A DNA stretch of 8,683 nucleotides from an uncultured Eubacteriales bacterium (GCA_900556615.1 USPP01000049.1:1-8683), one strand, 5' to 3'. Counted from the first letter of the stretch, positions 1 to 7,426 are shown. The notes: generated by a model from the sequence alone, not told the origin. Translations and numbers: made by a program.

Positions 1-25
1 GCAGTGACCGCTTTGCGGTAACTGC
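1..25. other. Short imperfect hairpin at left edge
   Basis: Two five-base-pair arms (GCAGT/ACTGC and ACCGC/GCGGT) are separated by a single G-A mismatch and closed by a TTT loop. The feature abuts the window edge, so its upstream context is unknown. It is the first of three hairpins in the non-coding first 130 bases. Its role is unknown. Confidence 0.4.
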
Positions 26-82
26 GAGGAAACCATGCGTAAGATTTTCGGACTTTTTGTCCGAAAATCAAGCGGTTTCTTC
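26..82. other. Long two-part hairpin, possible terminator-like structure
   Basis: A perfect 11-bp stem (positions 43-53 with 59-69, arm GATTTTCGGAC) encloses a TTTTT loop. It is nested inside an outer nine-pair stem (26-34 with 74-82, one G-T pair), with unpaired bases between the two. The structure is strong on either strand. No long T run follows it, so a classical intrinsic terminator is not clear. It could end an upstream transcript from outside the window or be part of a dispersed repeat. No start codon with a convincing ribosome binding site is present here. Confidence 0.5.
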
Positions 83-102
83 CTTTGGTGACTTTCTTTG
101 GA

Positions 103-128
103 ACTTTCTTTCTTCATAGAAAGAAAGT
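103..128. other. Perfect 10-bp hairpin upstream of dnaA
   Basis: ACTTTCTTTC (103-112) is exactly complementary to GAAAGAAAGT (119-128) around a six-base loop TTCATA. The flanks are also CTTT-rich (91-99 and 134-155), so the strand is strongly pyrimidine/purine biased. It may belong to a dispersed intergenic repeat or act as a bidirectional transcription barrier separating dnaA from what lies to the left. The function is inferred only. Confidence 0.45.
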
Positions 129-259
129 GGAAAGACGTTCTCTTTCTCTTTCAAGAGTAACCTAAATTATTATTTTTCTGTAAAAACAAAATACATAACA
201 ACAAATATTACATCTCTGTAAATATTAAATTAATGTTAAGTAAATTTTAATAAATAATA

Positions 260-288
260 TTGAATTTTTTCGAAAATTAGTTTATTAT
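260..288 (+). promoter_or_regulatory. Candidate sigma-A promoter for dnaA
   Basis: TTGAAT (260-265) and TATTAT (283-288) resemble the -35 and -10 hexamers and are separated by exactly 17 bases. Transcription would start near 295, about 70 bases before the dnaA start codon. The surrounding DNA is so AT-rich that chance matches are likely, so this is a candidate only. Confidence 0.4.
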
Positions 289-290
289 TA

Positions 291-318
291 TATATAACTA
301 TATTAATATTGTTATATA
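291..318. promoter_or_regulatory. Inverted repeat at the presumed dnaA transcription start
   Basis: TATATAAC (291-298) is perfectly complementary to GTTATATA (311-318) with a 12-base, itself partly symmetric, spacer. It lies just after the candidate -10 hexamer, where a repressor operator or a 5' leader hairpin could sit. The composition is nearly pure A/T, which weakens the argument for a specific operator. Confidence 0.25.
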
Positions 319-343
319 AATATTTGAAGCAAAATAACAAAAG

Positions 344-350
344 AGAAAGG
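344..350 (+). promoter_or_regulatory. dnaA ribosome binding site (extended upstream match)
   Basis: AGAAAGG ends 13 bases before the ATG at 364, which looks too far away. It matches the 5' part of the ideal AGAAAGGAGGT complement of the 16S rRNA tail, and when aligned that way the effective spacing is about nine bases. This supports the start at 364. Confidence 0.6.
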
Positions 351-363
351 TACAAAAGCCGTA

Positions 364-1773
364 ATGATAACACAATCTGATTCATCGCAATTTGATGAAA
401 TATGGTCTCTTACCAAAAAAAAATTACAGCAAGATAATGATTACCCGGATACCATCATGCGGCTTTGGTTTGAAGAACTCAAGCTTACCATTCTCACGGA
501 CGACACCGCCGTATTTCTTTCAAAAAGCGATTTTAAAAGAGATATCATTTATAAAAGGTACATAAATCAGATAACCTCTTCTCTTACAGAAATAATCGGA
601 TTTCCCGTTACCGTTACAATCCGTTCTCTTGAATCGGAAAATCAAACCGCCGAAAAAATGTCCGCTGCCGCAAAAAAAGAATCGGTAAAAATAAATCCTG
701 AAACCGATTTTTATTCAACGGTAGGCACTACCAAAGTCTTAAACAGGGCCTCCGTTCCCGCCGCCTTCTCAGAATACACTTTTGATAATTTTATCGTCGG
801 AAATTCAAATAAATTCGCTCATGCTGCTGCTCTTGCAGTAGCTACCAATCCGGCAATGCAGTATAATCCGCTGTTTATATACGGTCCCTCCGGTTTGGGA
901 AAAACTCATTTGCTTTATGCGATTACCGACAGAATAAAAAAGAATTTTCCCGATTATAAGGTCGTCTATGTCAAGGGAGAAGAATTTACAAATCAGATGA
1001 TAGATTCAATCAGCCGGAATATTACCTCTGAATTTCGCGAGAAATACCGGAAATCGGATGTCCTGCTGATCGACGATATTCAGTTTATTGCCGGCAGAGA
1101 GGCGACACAGGAAGAATTTTTTCATACTTTTAATGAGCTTTACGAAAACAACAAACAGATCATACTCACCTCTGACCGACCTCCCAGGGATATTAAGCTT
1201 CTTGAGGAAAGACTGCGCACACGTTTTGAATCGGGACTTACCGCCGATATCGAACCTCCTGATATTGAACTGAGAACCGCCATTATAAAGCTCAAGTCTG
1301 CCGCAATCGGAATGGCTATGCCGGATGACGTCATGGTTTATATAGCCGAGAATCTTAAAAACAATGTCCGTCAGCTTGAAGGCGCGGTAAAAAAGATCTC
1401 CGCGCAGAGTATGCTGTCGGGAAAAGAGATAACACTTGATTTGGCGGTACGCTGTATTTCCGATAAAATGGTAGGCTCCGAGCCTGTAAACGTTACAATT
1501 GATAAAATTCTTCATACGGTATCCTCACATTACAACATTTCGATAGAAGATATGAAAAGCAAAAAACGGATAAGCAGTATAAGCTCCGCACGCCACATAG
1601 CCGTATACATCATCAAAAAACTTACAGACCGGTCTCTCCCCGCAATCGGAAGGGAATTTAACAGAGATCATACGACAATTATCAATTCTATCGATACAGT
1701 GGAAAAAAGATTACAGACGGATCCCTTATTTGAAGCGGAAATTAACGATCTGATTAAAACTATCAAATCGTAG
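364..1773 (+). CDS. dnaA: Chromosomal replication initiator protein DnaA
   Basis: DnaA is the AAA+ ATPase that binds DnaA boxes at oriC, forms a filament on the unwinding region and recruits the helicase. The 469-aa length fits the family. Domain I covers roughly residues 1-85 and includes the LWFEEL patch. A variable, lysine/serine-rich linker follows to about 135. Domain III begins at YTFDNFIVG and carries Walker A GPSGLGKT (174-181), Walker B LLIDDIQF (234-241), sensor 1 around LTSDRPP, the box VII RTRF segment with the presumed arginine finger Arg287, and sensor 2 Arg336 in NNVRQLEG. Domain IV has the DNA-binding signature FNRDHTTIINSI (432-443). All key residues are present. It is the first gene of the cluster and lies directly upstream of the boxes it should bind, so autoregulation is plausible, although no box is visible in its own promoter region. 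Confidence 0.98.
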   Translation: MITQSDSSQFDEIWSLTKKKLQQDNDYPDTIMRLWFEELKLTILTDDTAVFLSKSDFKRDIIYKRYINQITSSLTEIIGFPVTVTIRSLESENQTAEKMSAAAKKESVKINPETDFYSTVGTTKVLNRASVPAAFSEYTFDNFIVGNSNKFAHAAALAVATNPAMQYNPLFIYGPSGLGKTHLLYAITDRIKKNFPDYKVVYVKGEEFTNQMIDSISRNITSEFREKYRKSDVLLIDDIQFIAGREATQEEFFHTFNELYENNKQIILTSDRPPRDIKLLEERLRTRFESGLTADIEPPDIELRTAIIKLKSAAIGMAMPDDVMVYIAENLKNNVRQLEGAVKKISAQSMLSGKEITLDLAVRCISDKMVGSEPVNVTIDKILHTVSSHYNISIEDMKSKKRISSISSARHIAVYIIKKLTDRSLPAIGREFNRDHTTIINSIDTVEKRLQTDPLFEAEINDLIKTIKS

Positions 1774-1822
1774 GTTTTCAAAAGTCAAAATAAACGGAGT
1801 TTTCCTCAGAGAAATCTACAAG

Positions 1823-1882
1823 TTTTCCACAAGCTTTTCAACACTGTGGAAAATATTTTCTCTTTTAAACCTGTTTTCAACA
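1823..1882. promoter_or_regulatory. DnaA-box cluster, left part of oriC
   Basis: The boxes are TTTTCCACA (1823-1831, +), TTTTCAACA (1835-1843, +), TGTGGAAAA (1845-1853, the minus-strand form of TTTTCCACA) and TTTTCAACA (1874-1882, +). All deviate from the consensus TTATCCACA at the third base, and the TTTTCAACA forms have one further change, suggesting medium to weak sites. The last box lies inside a small palindrome, CCTGTT/AACAGG (1870-1884). Confidence 0.8.
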
Positions 1883-1936
1883 GGAAAATCCTAAAAAAAT
1901 AACAAAAAAAACGCTTTTTTATACTATCGGACAAGC

Positions 1937-1954
1937 TTTTCCACAGTTTCAACA
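1937..1954 (+). promoter_or_regulatory. Tandem DnaA-box pair that loads the unwinding filament
   Basis: TTTTCCACA (1937-1945) is followed without a gap by GTTTCAACA (1946-1954), both on the + strand and pointing at the trio array. This strong-plus-weak pair echoes the pair at 1823-1843, where the same two motifs are three bases apart, so the local sequence looks duplicated. In B. subtilis two head-to-tail boxes next to the trios nucleate strand opening; the same role is inferred here. Confidence 0.75.
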
Positions 1955-1958
1955 CCCC

Positions 1959-1976
1959 CTACTACTATTACTACTA
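1959..1976 (+). promoter_or_regulatory. DnaA-trio array (basal unwinding element)
   Basis: Six consecutive triplets read CTA CTA CTA TTA CTA CTA on the + strand, which is 3'-GAT-type repeats on the complementary strand. They start at the end of a five-C run that directly follows the tandem DnaA boxes. This matches the box, GC-rich spacer, trio arrangement established for B. subtilis oriC, where DnaA engages the trios on single-stranded DNA. Confidence 0.85.
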
Positions 1977-2006
1977 AAGTTTATATTTATATTTTTCTAT
2001 TTATAC
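1977..2006. other. AT-rich DNA unwinding element
   Basis: Immediately after the trios comes a run that is almost entirely A and T (with TTTATATTTATATTTTT-like character), ending at a small GC-rich hairpin. Position and composition fit the segment that melts first and receives the helicase. Confidence 0.7.
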
Positions 2007-2019
2007 GCCGCCCTGCGGC
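2007..2019 (+). other. Small GC-rich hairpin in the dnaN leader
   Basis: GCCGC (2007-2011) pairs with GCGGC (2015-2019) across a CCT loop. It is the only GC-rich island between the AT-rich unwinding region and the dnaN ribosome binding site, which starts 12 bases later. It could bound the melted region or shape the dnaN mRNA leader; neither role is shown by sequence alone. Confidence 0.35.
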
Positions 2020-2042
2020 AGAGAAAAATGAAAGGAAACAAT

Positions 2043-3191
2043 ATGAAAATCACAGCCGAAAAAAACGACCTCCTTGAAGTAACGCTTCCCGCCGCGGGTT
2101 TTGCTTCCAATAAAAGTACTATCGCCTCCACAGAAGGAATTCTTTTTCGTACGACGTCAGAAAGCTCCTGCGATATATGCGCTTATGATCTTGAAAAAGG
2201 TTTTAAAACCTCTTTCGAATGTACGGTGTCGGAGCAAGGGTGTATTATTATCAATGCGTCCCGTTTTATTCAAATCGTAAGAACTATGCCGGAAGGAAAT
2301 ATTACGGTTGAAACCGATGAAAAAAGCCTGAGAACCGTGATTTCCTCCGGAAAAGCAAGATTCGAGCTTCAAGCGCTTTCCGGAAAGGATTTTCCCGATC
2401 TTCCCGAGCTTCACGGAGACAGGGGATTTACCATAAAGCATTGCGATCTGAAAAATCTGATTCAGAAAACGCAGTTTGCTATCGCAGTAAACAATCCCAG
2501 ACCGGAGCTGAATGGTCTTGATCTCGCGGTAAACGGAAATAAAATTACTGCGGTTACCTGCGACGGAAACCGTCTTGCCGTATTTAGTCGGATATGCGAT
2601 ATTGAAAATGTCGGCACTGCCGCCGAACTGAATTTTAATATTATTATTCCGGGAAAAACGATAGCAGAGCTGATAAGATTTATAAATGATTCCGAGGATA
2701 CTCTTAAAATCAATGTTGCCAGAAAGCATATTATGTTCTTTATCGGAAAATTTATTATTTTTACCCGTCTTATCGACGCACAGTATGTCGACTATGACAG
2801 ATTTATCCCGAAATCCCCGAAAATATTTATAAAGGCGGATACCAAAAAATTTGCCGGCGCACTTGAGAGAGCTCTGCTTGTCACCGAAGAAAAACAGCAG
2901 GGACAAATTAAAAGCCCGGTTATTTGTAATTTGGAAGACGGAATTCTCACTGTTTCCTCCTCCTCCGTTACGGGAAGGGTAAACGACGAGATATTGGTTG
3001 ATCAGAACGGAGATAATATTGAGATCGGCTTTAACTGTCGTTTTCTTCATGAAGCAATCAAGGTATGTGACAGTGAGAAGGTCAATATTTCCATGACTTC
3101 TCCTTTGATGGGTATGACGATTGAGCCGGATGAAGAGGACGAGAACAATAAATTTCTTCTTCTTGTCCTTCCGGTAAGACTGAATAAATGA
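2043..3191 (+). CDS. dnaN: DNA polymerase III sliding clamp, beta subunit
   Basis: DnaN forms the ring-shaped dimer that tethers DNA polymerase III to DNA and docks many repair and replication proteins. I chose the ATG at 2043 (382 aa) rather than the one at 2028, because AAAGGA (2031-2036) sits six bases before it, and the product then begins MKITAEKNDLLEVT, typical of clamps. Three clamp folds are expected, at roughly residues 1-120, 125-245 and 250-382. Visible family marks are the KDFPDLPEL segment ending domain 1, a hallmark VNNPRPELNGL segment in domain 2, and the C-terminal LLLVLPVRLNK, whose PVR is the conserved end. The stop codon overlaps the recF start as ATGA, so the two genes are probably translationally coupled. 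The length is slightly above the usual 366-378 aa. Confidence 0.97.
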   Translation: MKITAEKNDLLEVTLPAAGFASNKSTIASTEGILFRTTSESSCDICAYDLEKGFKTSFECTVSEQGCIIINASRFIQIVRTMPEGNITVETDEKSLRTVISSGKARFELQALSGKDFPDLPELHGDRGFTIKHCDLKNLIQKTQFAIAVNNPRPELNGLDLAVNGNKITAVTCDGNRLAVFSRICDIENVGTAAELNFNIIIPGKTIAELIRFINDSEDTLKINVARKHIMFFIGKFIIFTRLIDAQYVDYDRFIPKSPKIFIKADTKKFAGALERALLVTEEKQQGQIKSPVICNLEDGILTVSSSSVTGRVNDEILVDQNGDNIEIGFNCRFLHEAIKVCDSEKVNISMTSPLMGMTIEPDEEDENNKFLLLVLPVRLNK

Positions 3192-4261
3192 TATGCAAAC
3201 GTATTGAATATAAAAATTTCCGTAATATTGAATATGCCGTGTTGGAGCCTTCCTCCGATGTGACTGTTTTAAACGGTTTAAACGGACAAGGAAAGACAAA
3301 TTTTCTTGAGGGAGTATTTTTATTTGCCGGTATAAGAAGCTTTCGTACGGCGCGCGAAAACGAGTTTGTGCGCTTTGGAGCAGAATTTGCGGAAATCAAT
3401 ATGACTTTTTATAACGGAAGACGGGATTTGAATATGACACTTCGCTGGATTGCAGATTCCGGAAAAAGATTTTGCCGTATTAACGGCGTTCCAATCACGA
3501 AGCTTTCGGAAATGGTAGGAAACTTCCGAGCCGTTTTGTTCTGTCCCGGACATCTTTCGGTTGTGAAAGACGGTCCCTCCATGCGGAGAAGATTTCTTGA
3601 TTCCGCAATTTCTCAGATTGATCCTTCCTATTTGCGTTCTCTTCAAAAATATAATTCCGTTCTGACTCAAAGAAATGCTCTGATTAAAATGAGCCGGGAA
3701 AGAAGAGATGATTCCGTATTTCTTAATACGGCGGAAGTATGGTCGGAGCAGCTTGCAAAAGAAGCCGAGCTGATTTCCTCAAAGCGAAATTTATATGTTG
3801 AAAAGTTAGAAGGTCTTGTAAACAAAATTGTTTCGGATATGACATCGGGGAGGGAGAGCGTCTCTATTTCGTATATGCTTCCGAAAACATATGATGAATA
3901 TATGAAGCTCCTTACTGAAAATATGCAGAGAGAGCTTAAAGCAGGCGCTACTCTTTACGGTATACACAAGGACGATCTTAAAATAGAGCTTGGCGGAAAC
4001 GACGCGAGGGCTTTCGCCTCTCAGGGACAGCAGAGAAGCATTGCTCTAGCCATGAAAATTGCCGAAGGAGAGCTTTCAAAAGAATACGGAGGCGAATATC
4101 CGGTGTTTCTCTTTGATGATATTCTCTCCGAGCTTGATGAAGCAAGAAGAAAATATCTTCTCAGCGGTATCAGCGGAAGACAGGTTATGATTACCTCCTG
4201 TGATTTGATTGATACCGAAGCAAAGGTTTTTTATATTAATAACGGAAGTTTAACTTCGTAA
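3188..4261 (+). CDS. recF: DNA replication and repair protein RecF
   Basis: RecF is an SMC-like ATPase that works with RecO and RecR to load RecA at single-strand gaps. The 357-aa length is normal. The N-terminus has the family pattern IEYKNFRNIEYAVLEP, and Walker A lies at residues 30-38 (GLNGQGKTN). Near the C-terminus are the ABC-type signature SQGQQR (278-283), Walker B FLFDDILSELD (307-317), and the ITSCD segment that follows it in this family. The ATG overlaps the dnaN stop by four bases (ATGA). No S4-domain gene (rlbA/yaaA) lies between dnaN and recF, although one is common there in Bacillota. A repeat element starts seven bases after the stop codon. Confidence 0.97.
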   Translation: MICKRIEYKNFRNIEYAVLEPSSDVTVLNGLNGQGKTNFLEGVFLFAGIRSFRTARENEFVRFGAEFAEINMTFYNGRRDLNMTLRWIADSGKRFCRINGVPITKLSEMVGNFRAVLFCPGHLSVVKDGPSMRRRFLDSAISQIDPSYLRSLQKYNSVLTQRNALIKMSRERRDDSVFLNTAEVWSEQLAKEAELISSKRNLYVEKLEGLVNKIVSDMTSGRESVSISYMLPKTYDEYMKLLTENMQRELKAGATLYGIHKDDLKIELGGNDARAFASQGQQRSIALAMKIAEGELSKEYGGEYPVFLFDDILSELDEARRKYLLSGISGRQVMITSCDLIDTEAKVFYINNGSLTS

Positions 4262-4267
4262 TGAAAA

Positions 4268-4460
4268 TTTAAGGCAATACCGTGAGTTTGGCGATTAAGA
4301 GCGCCATCAGAGGGTTTTTTTGTCAGTCTGAACAAAGCTAAAGAGGCAGGAGATAGCGGTTCCACTGCCGGCGATATGGATAACGGATGTCGGAAAAGAA
4401 GCAAAAAGATGTGTTGTCGAGATATTAGATGTGAATGTATGATTGCGGTACCGCCTTAAA
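4268..4460 (-). repeat. Intergenic repeat copy C (MITE-like, inverted relative to copies A and B)
   Basis: This 193-bp element nearly fills the recF-remB gap. Its ends are inverted: TTTAAGGCAATACCG (4268-4282) matches the reverse complement of 4446-4460 at 13 of 15 positions. Read on the + strand it aligns with the reverse complement of the copies at 6732-6899 and 7116-7292. Shared blocks include TTTTTTGTCAG (4316-4326), AAGAGGCAGGAG (4341-4352), CTGCC (4366-4370) and AAAAGAAGC (4394-4402). No transposase is present, so it looks like a non-autonomous or RNA-type repeat. One + frame is open from 4286 to the TAA at 4457, but it has no ribosome binding site or good start; I do not call it a gene. 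Confidence 0.65.
4289..4321 (+). terminator. Weak candidate terminator after recF
   Basis: A five-pair stem (TGGCG 4289-4293, CGCCA 4302-4306) with an eight-base loop is followed, after eight bases, by seven T residues (4315-4321). The stem is short and the T run is displaced, so termination would be inefficient at best. The sequence belongs to repeat copy C. Confidence 0.2.
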
Positions 4461-4486
4461 CAAGAACAGTAACGAAAGGATAAAAA

Positions 4487-4720
4487 ATGTTTCTTCATGC
4501 CGGAAATAACAAAAATATTCTTTTAAAAGAAATCATCGGAATATTCGATATGGATACGGCGACGGTGTCTCCCGATACAAGAGAATTTCTGAAATCGTCA
4601 GATAAAGCCGGTTTTACCGAAACTATCGTCAACGAGCTTCCGAAATCTTTTATTTTGACGGAATCCGATGAAGTTGTTTTTTCTCAAATATCGACGTCAT
4701 CGCTTATCGGCAGAATTTGA
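4487..4720 (+). CDS. remB: RemB/YaaB-type regulatory protein (DUF370)
   Basis: This 77-aa protein matches the DUF370 family by its overall pattern: MFLHAGNNKNILLKEIIGIFD at the N-terminus, a TREFLKS segment in the middle, and the C-terminal PKSFILTESDEVVFSQIS stretch followed by SSLIGR. B. subtilis YaaB (RemB) has the same layout and lies in the same place between recF and gyrB. RemB is linked to control of extracellular-matrix genes in B. subtilis, and its relative RemA binds DNA; the role in Clostridia is not established. AAAGGA (4475-4480) sits six bases before the ATG, supporting the start. There is no signal peptide or membrane segment. The family assignment is firm; the cellular function is inferred from Bacillus. 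Confidence 0.88.
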   Translation: MFLHAGNNKNILLKEIIGIFDMDTATVSPDTREFLKSSDKAGFTETIVNELPKSFILTESDEVVFSQISTSSLIGRI

Positions 4721-4735
4721 TTTTTAAAAGGATAA

Positions 4736-6718
<1,983 letters not shown>

Positions 6719-6731
6719 AATTTTTGTCTTT

Positions 6732-6899
6732 TTCAAGGCGATATCTCATAATCCACGGTTTGCATCTTGACGGCTTCTTTTATCATACTTCACAAATTTT
6801 GTCGGCAGAGCAGTCACTCTTGCTTCTTCAATTTGTATCGTCTGATAAAAAATGATACTGCGCAGCTATACCGTCAGAACCCGGCGGAATTACTTTAAA
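6732..6899 (+). repeat. Intergenic repeat copy A (MITE-like)
   Basis: The element starts with TTCAAGGCGATATC (from 6732) and ends with GCGGAATTACTTTAAA (6884-6899). These ends are imperfect inverted repeats related to the ends of copy C. Copy A aligns through its full length with copy B (7116-7292) in the same orientation. Landmarks are GGTTTGCATCTTGACGGC (6757-6774, 14 of 18 identical to B), TTCACAAATTTT (6789-6800, identical), GGCAGAG, CTCTTGC, CTGATAAAAAA (6842-6852) and the terminal CTTTAAAA. On the minus strand a short frame (..LPTKFVKYDKRSRQDANRGL) is open, but the matching frame in B contains stops, so I do not call it a gene. Confidence 0.7.
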
Positions 6900-6911
6900 A
6901 GAAAATAAAAA

Positions 6912-6976
6912 TTTTCCACAGATAAAATAAAGAATATACAGAGTTTTCCACAATAGTTTTCCACAGGTGTGGATAA
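6912..6976. promoter_or_regulatory. Second DnaA-box cluster, upstream of gyrA
   Basis: Four sites fall within 65 bases: TTTTCCACA at 6912-6920, 6944-6952 and 6957-6965 on the + strand, and TGTGGATAA at 6968-6976, which is the perfect consensus TTATCCACA on the minus strand. The last two face each other, two bases apart. The cluster is non-coding and about 5 kb from the oriC boxes. No trio array follows it, so it is more likely a DnaA-binding or titration site, or a DnaA-responsive control site for gyrA, than a second unwinding site. Confidence 0.75.
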
Positions 6977-7115
6977 ATCGGCGTCCTTAAAGATTTTTAT
7001 TTCTTACAGAAAAAATGAAAACCGTTCTTTTACAAAGCGTTTCTTTTTAAAATGTACAAACTAAAAATAAAGCGTTATACCGGTTCTATATCATATCCGA
7101 CGGAAAGGAGACGGT
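6977..7115. other. Intergenic spacer between DnaA-box cluster and repeat B
   Basis: I see no gene here. The stretch is A/T-rich and could carry the gyrA promoter, but I found no -35/-10 pair with good spacing. At its end, AAAGGAG (7104-7110) is a strong ribosome-binding-site match with no ATG, GTG or TTG at a usable distance; repeat copy B begins a few bases later. Confidence 0.4.
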
Positions 7116-7292
7116 CTTAGGACAGCACCGTATCATTTATGGCTTGTACCCTGACGGCAATCTGCTTGTCTCTCTTCATCCTATTTCACAAATTTTATGG
7201 GCAGAGAGTCCTCTTGCCTTCTCAATGGTATTATCTGACGAAAAATCCGGCGGCGCGGCTGTACAACAAGCATTGTGCGGTATTGCTTTAAA
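7116..7292 (+). repeat. Intergenic repeat copy B (MITE-like)
   Basis: The 177-bp element runs from CTTAGGACAGCACCGT, a diverged form of the TTTAAGGCAATACCG end, to GCGGTATTGCTTTAAA (7277-7292), which is nearly the reverse complement of the same end sequence. Its interior matches copy A in order: GGCTTGTACCCTGACGGC (7141-7158), TTCACAAATTTT (7185-7196), GGCAGAG, CTCTTGC, CTGACGAAAAA (7235-7245) and a GCG-rich segment before the end. The two copies flank the DnaA-box cluster as direct repeats. The minus-strand frame that is open in A is broken by stops here, which argues against protein coding. Confidence 0.7.
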
Positions 7293-7380
7293 AATATTTG
7301 CGGTTTTTAGGGCACTTTTTTAAAAAACATCCTAAATAGGATTTGTGGCAAAGCCTCGATTTGATTTGTCTGCACTTTGA

Positions 7381-7400
7381 GCATTTCTTTTGAGAAATGC
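7381..7400 (+). other. Perfect hairpin in the gyrA leader
   Basis: GCATTTCT (7381-7388) pairs perfectly with AGAAATGC (7393-7400) around a TTTG loop. It ends about 12 bases before the gyrA ribosome binding site CGAAAGGA (7413-7420). It could affect mRNA stability or ribosome access. It lacks a following T run, so it is not a terminator. The region from 7293 to 7380 upstream shows only a short palindrome ATCCTA/TAGGAT around 7330-7343. Confidence 0.5.
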
Positions 7401-7426
7401 GGAAAAATATCCCGAAAGGAATCAAT

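Larger units (their letters stand above)
155..345. other. AT-rich dnaA upstream region, no gene
   Basis: This stretch is almost entirely A and T and contains no plausible coding region. It holds a small bulged hairpin (204-226), a candidate promoter (260-288) and an 8-bp inverted repeat (291-318). I found no TTATCCACA-like DnaA box here, in contrast to Bacillus subtilis, where the incA and incB box clusters lie upstream of dnaA. Confidence 0.5.
1774..2042. other. oriC: Chromosomal origin of replication, oriC (dnaA-dnaN intergenic)
   Basis: The gap between dnaA and dnaN contains the ordered parts of a Bacillota origin: a cluster of DnaA boxes (1823-1882), a tandem box pair (1937-1954), a C-rich spacer, six DnaA-trio units (1959-1976), and an AT-rich stretch (1977-2006) suitable for unwinding. 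The same order is described for the B. subtilis unwinding region. Filament growth would run rightward from the tandem pair into the trios, opening the duplex just ahead of dnaN. All genes in the window point rightward from dnaA, so those beyond the unwinding element are co-directional with the rightward fork. Any dnaN promoter must lie here too; I cannot assign one securely. Confidence 0.9.

Noticed and set aside
1..110. Open stretch on the minus strand running off the left edge
   Set aside because: It overlaps two strong hairpins, lacks a start codon with a ribosome binding site, and its translation (rich in K and R) matches nothing I recognise.
2028..2042. Earlier ATG as dnaN start
   Set aside because: The AAAGGA site at 2031-2036 lies inside that extension and is ideally placed for the ATG at 2043, which also gives the usual clamp N-terminus.
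2157..3299. A 380-codon open frame on the minus strand across dnaN and the recF start
   Set aside because: It lies wholly antisense to dnaN, which has full family motifs, and overlaps the start of recF. The translation shows no recognisable domain, and there is no ribosome binding site in context. It is a codon-bias shadow.
4376..4459. Short ATG-initiated frame MDNGCRKRSKKM... in the recF-remB gap
   Set aside because: It has 27 codons, no ribosome binding site and lies wholly within repeat copy C, so it was treated as part of the repeat.
6912..6976. A second replication origin at the gyrA-proximal box cluster
   Set aside because: No trio array or adjoining long AT-rich unwinding stretch accompanies the boxes, whereas a complete set is present between dnaA and dnaN.
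7029..7053. Possible gyrA promoter TTTACA ... TAAAAT
   Set aside because: The spacer is only 13 bases, too short for a sigma-A promoter, and no better pair was found nearby.
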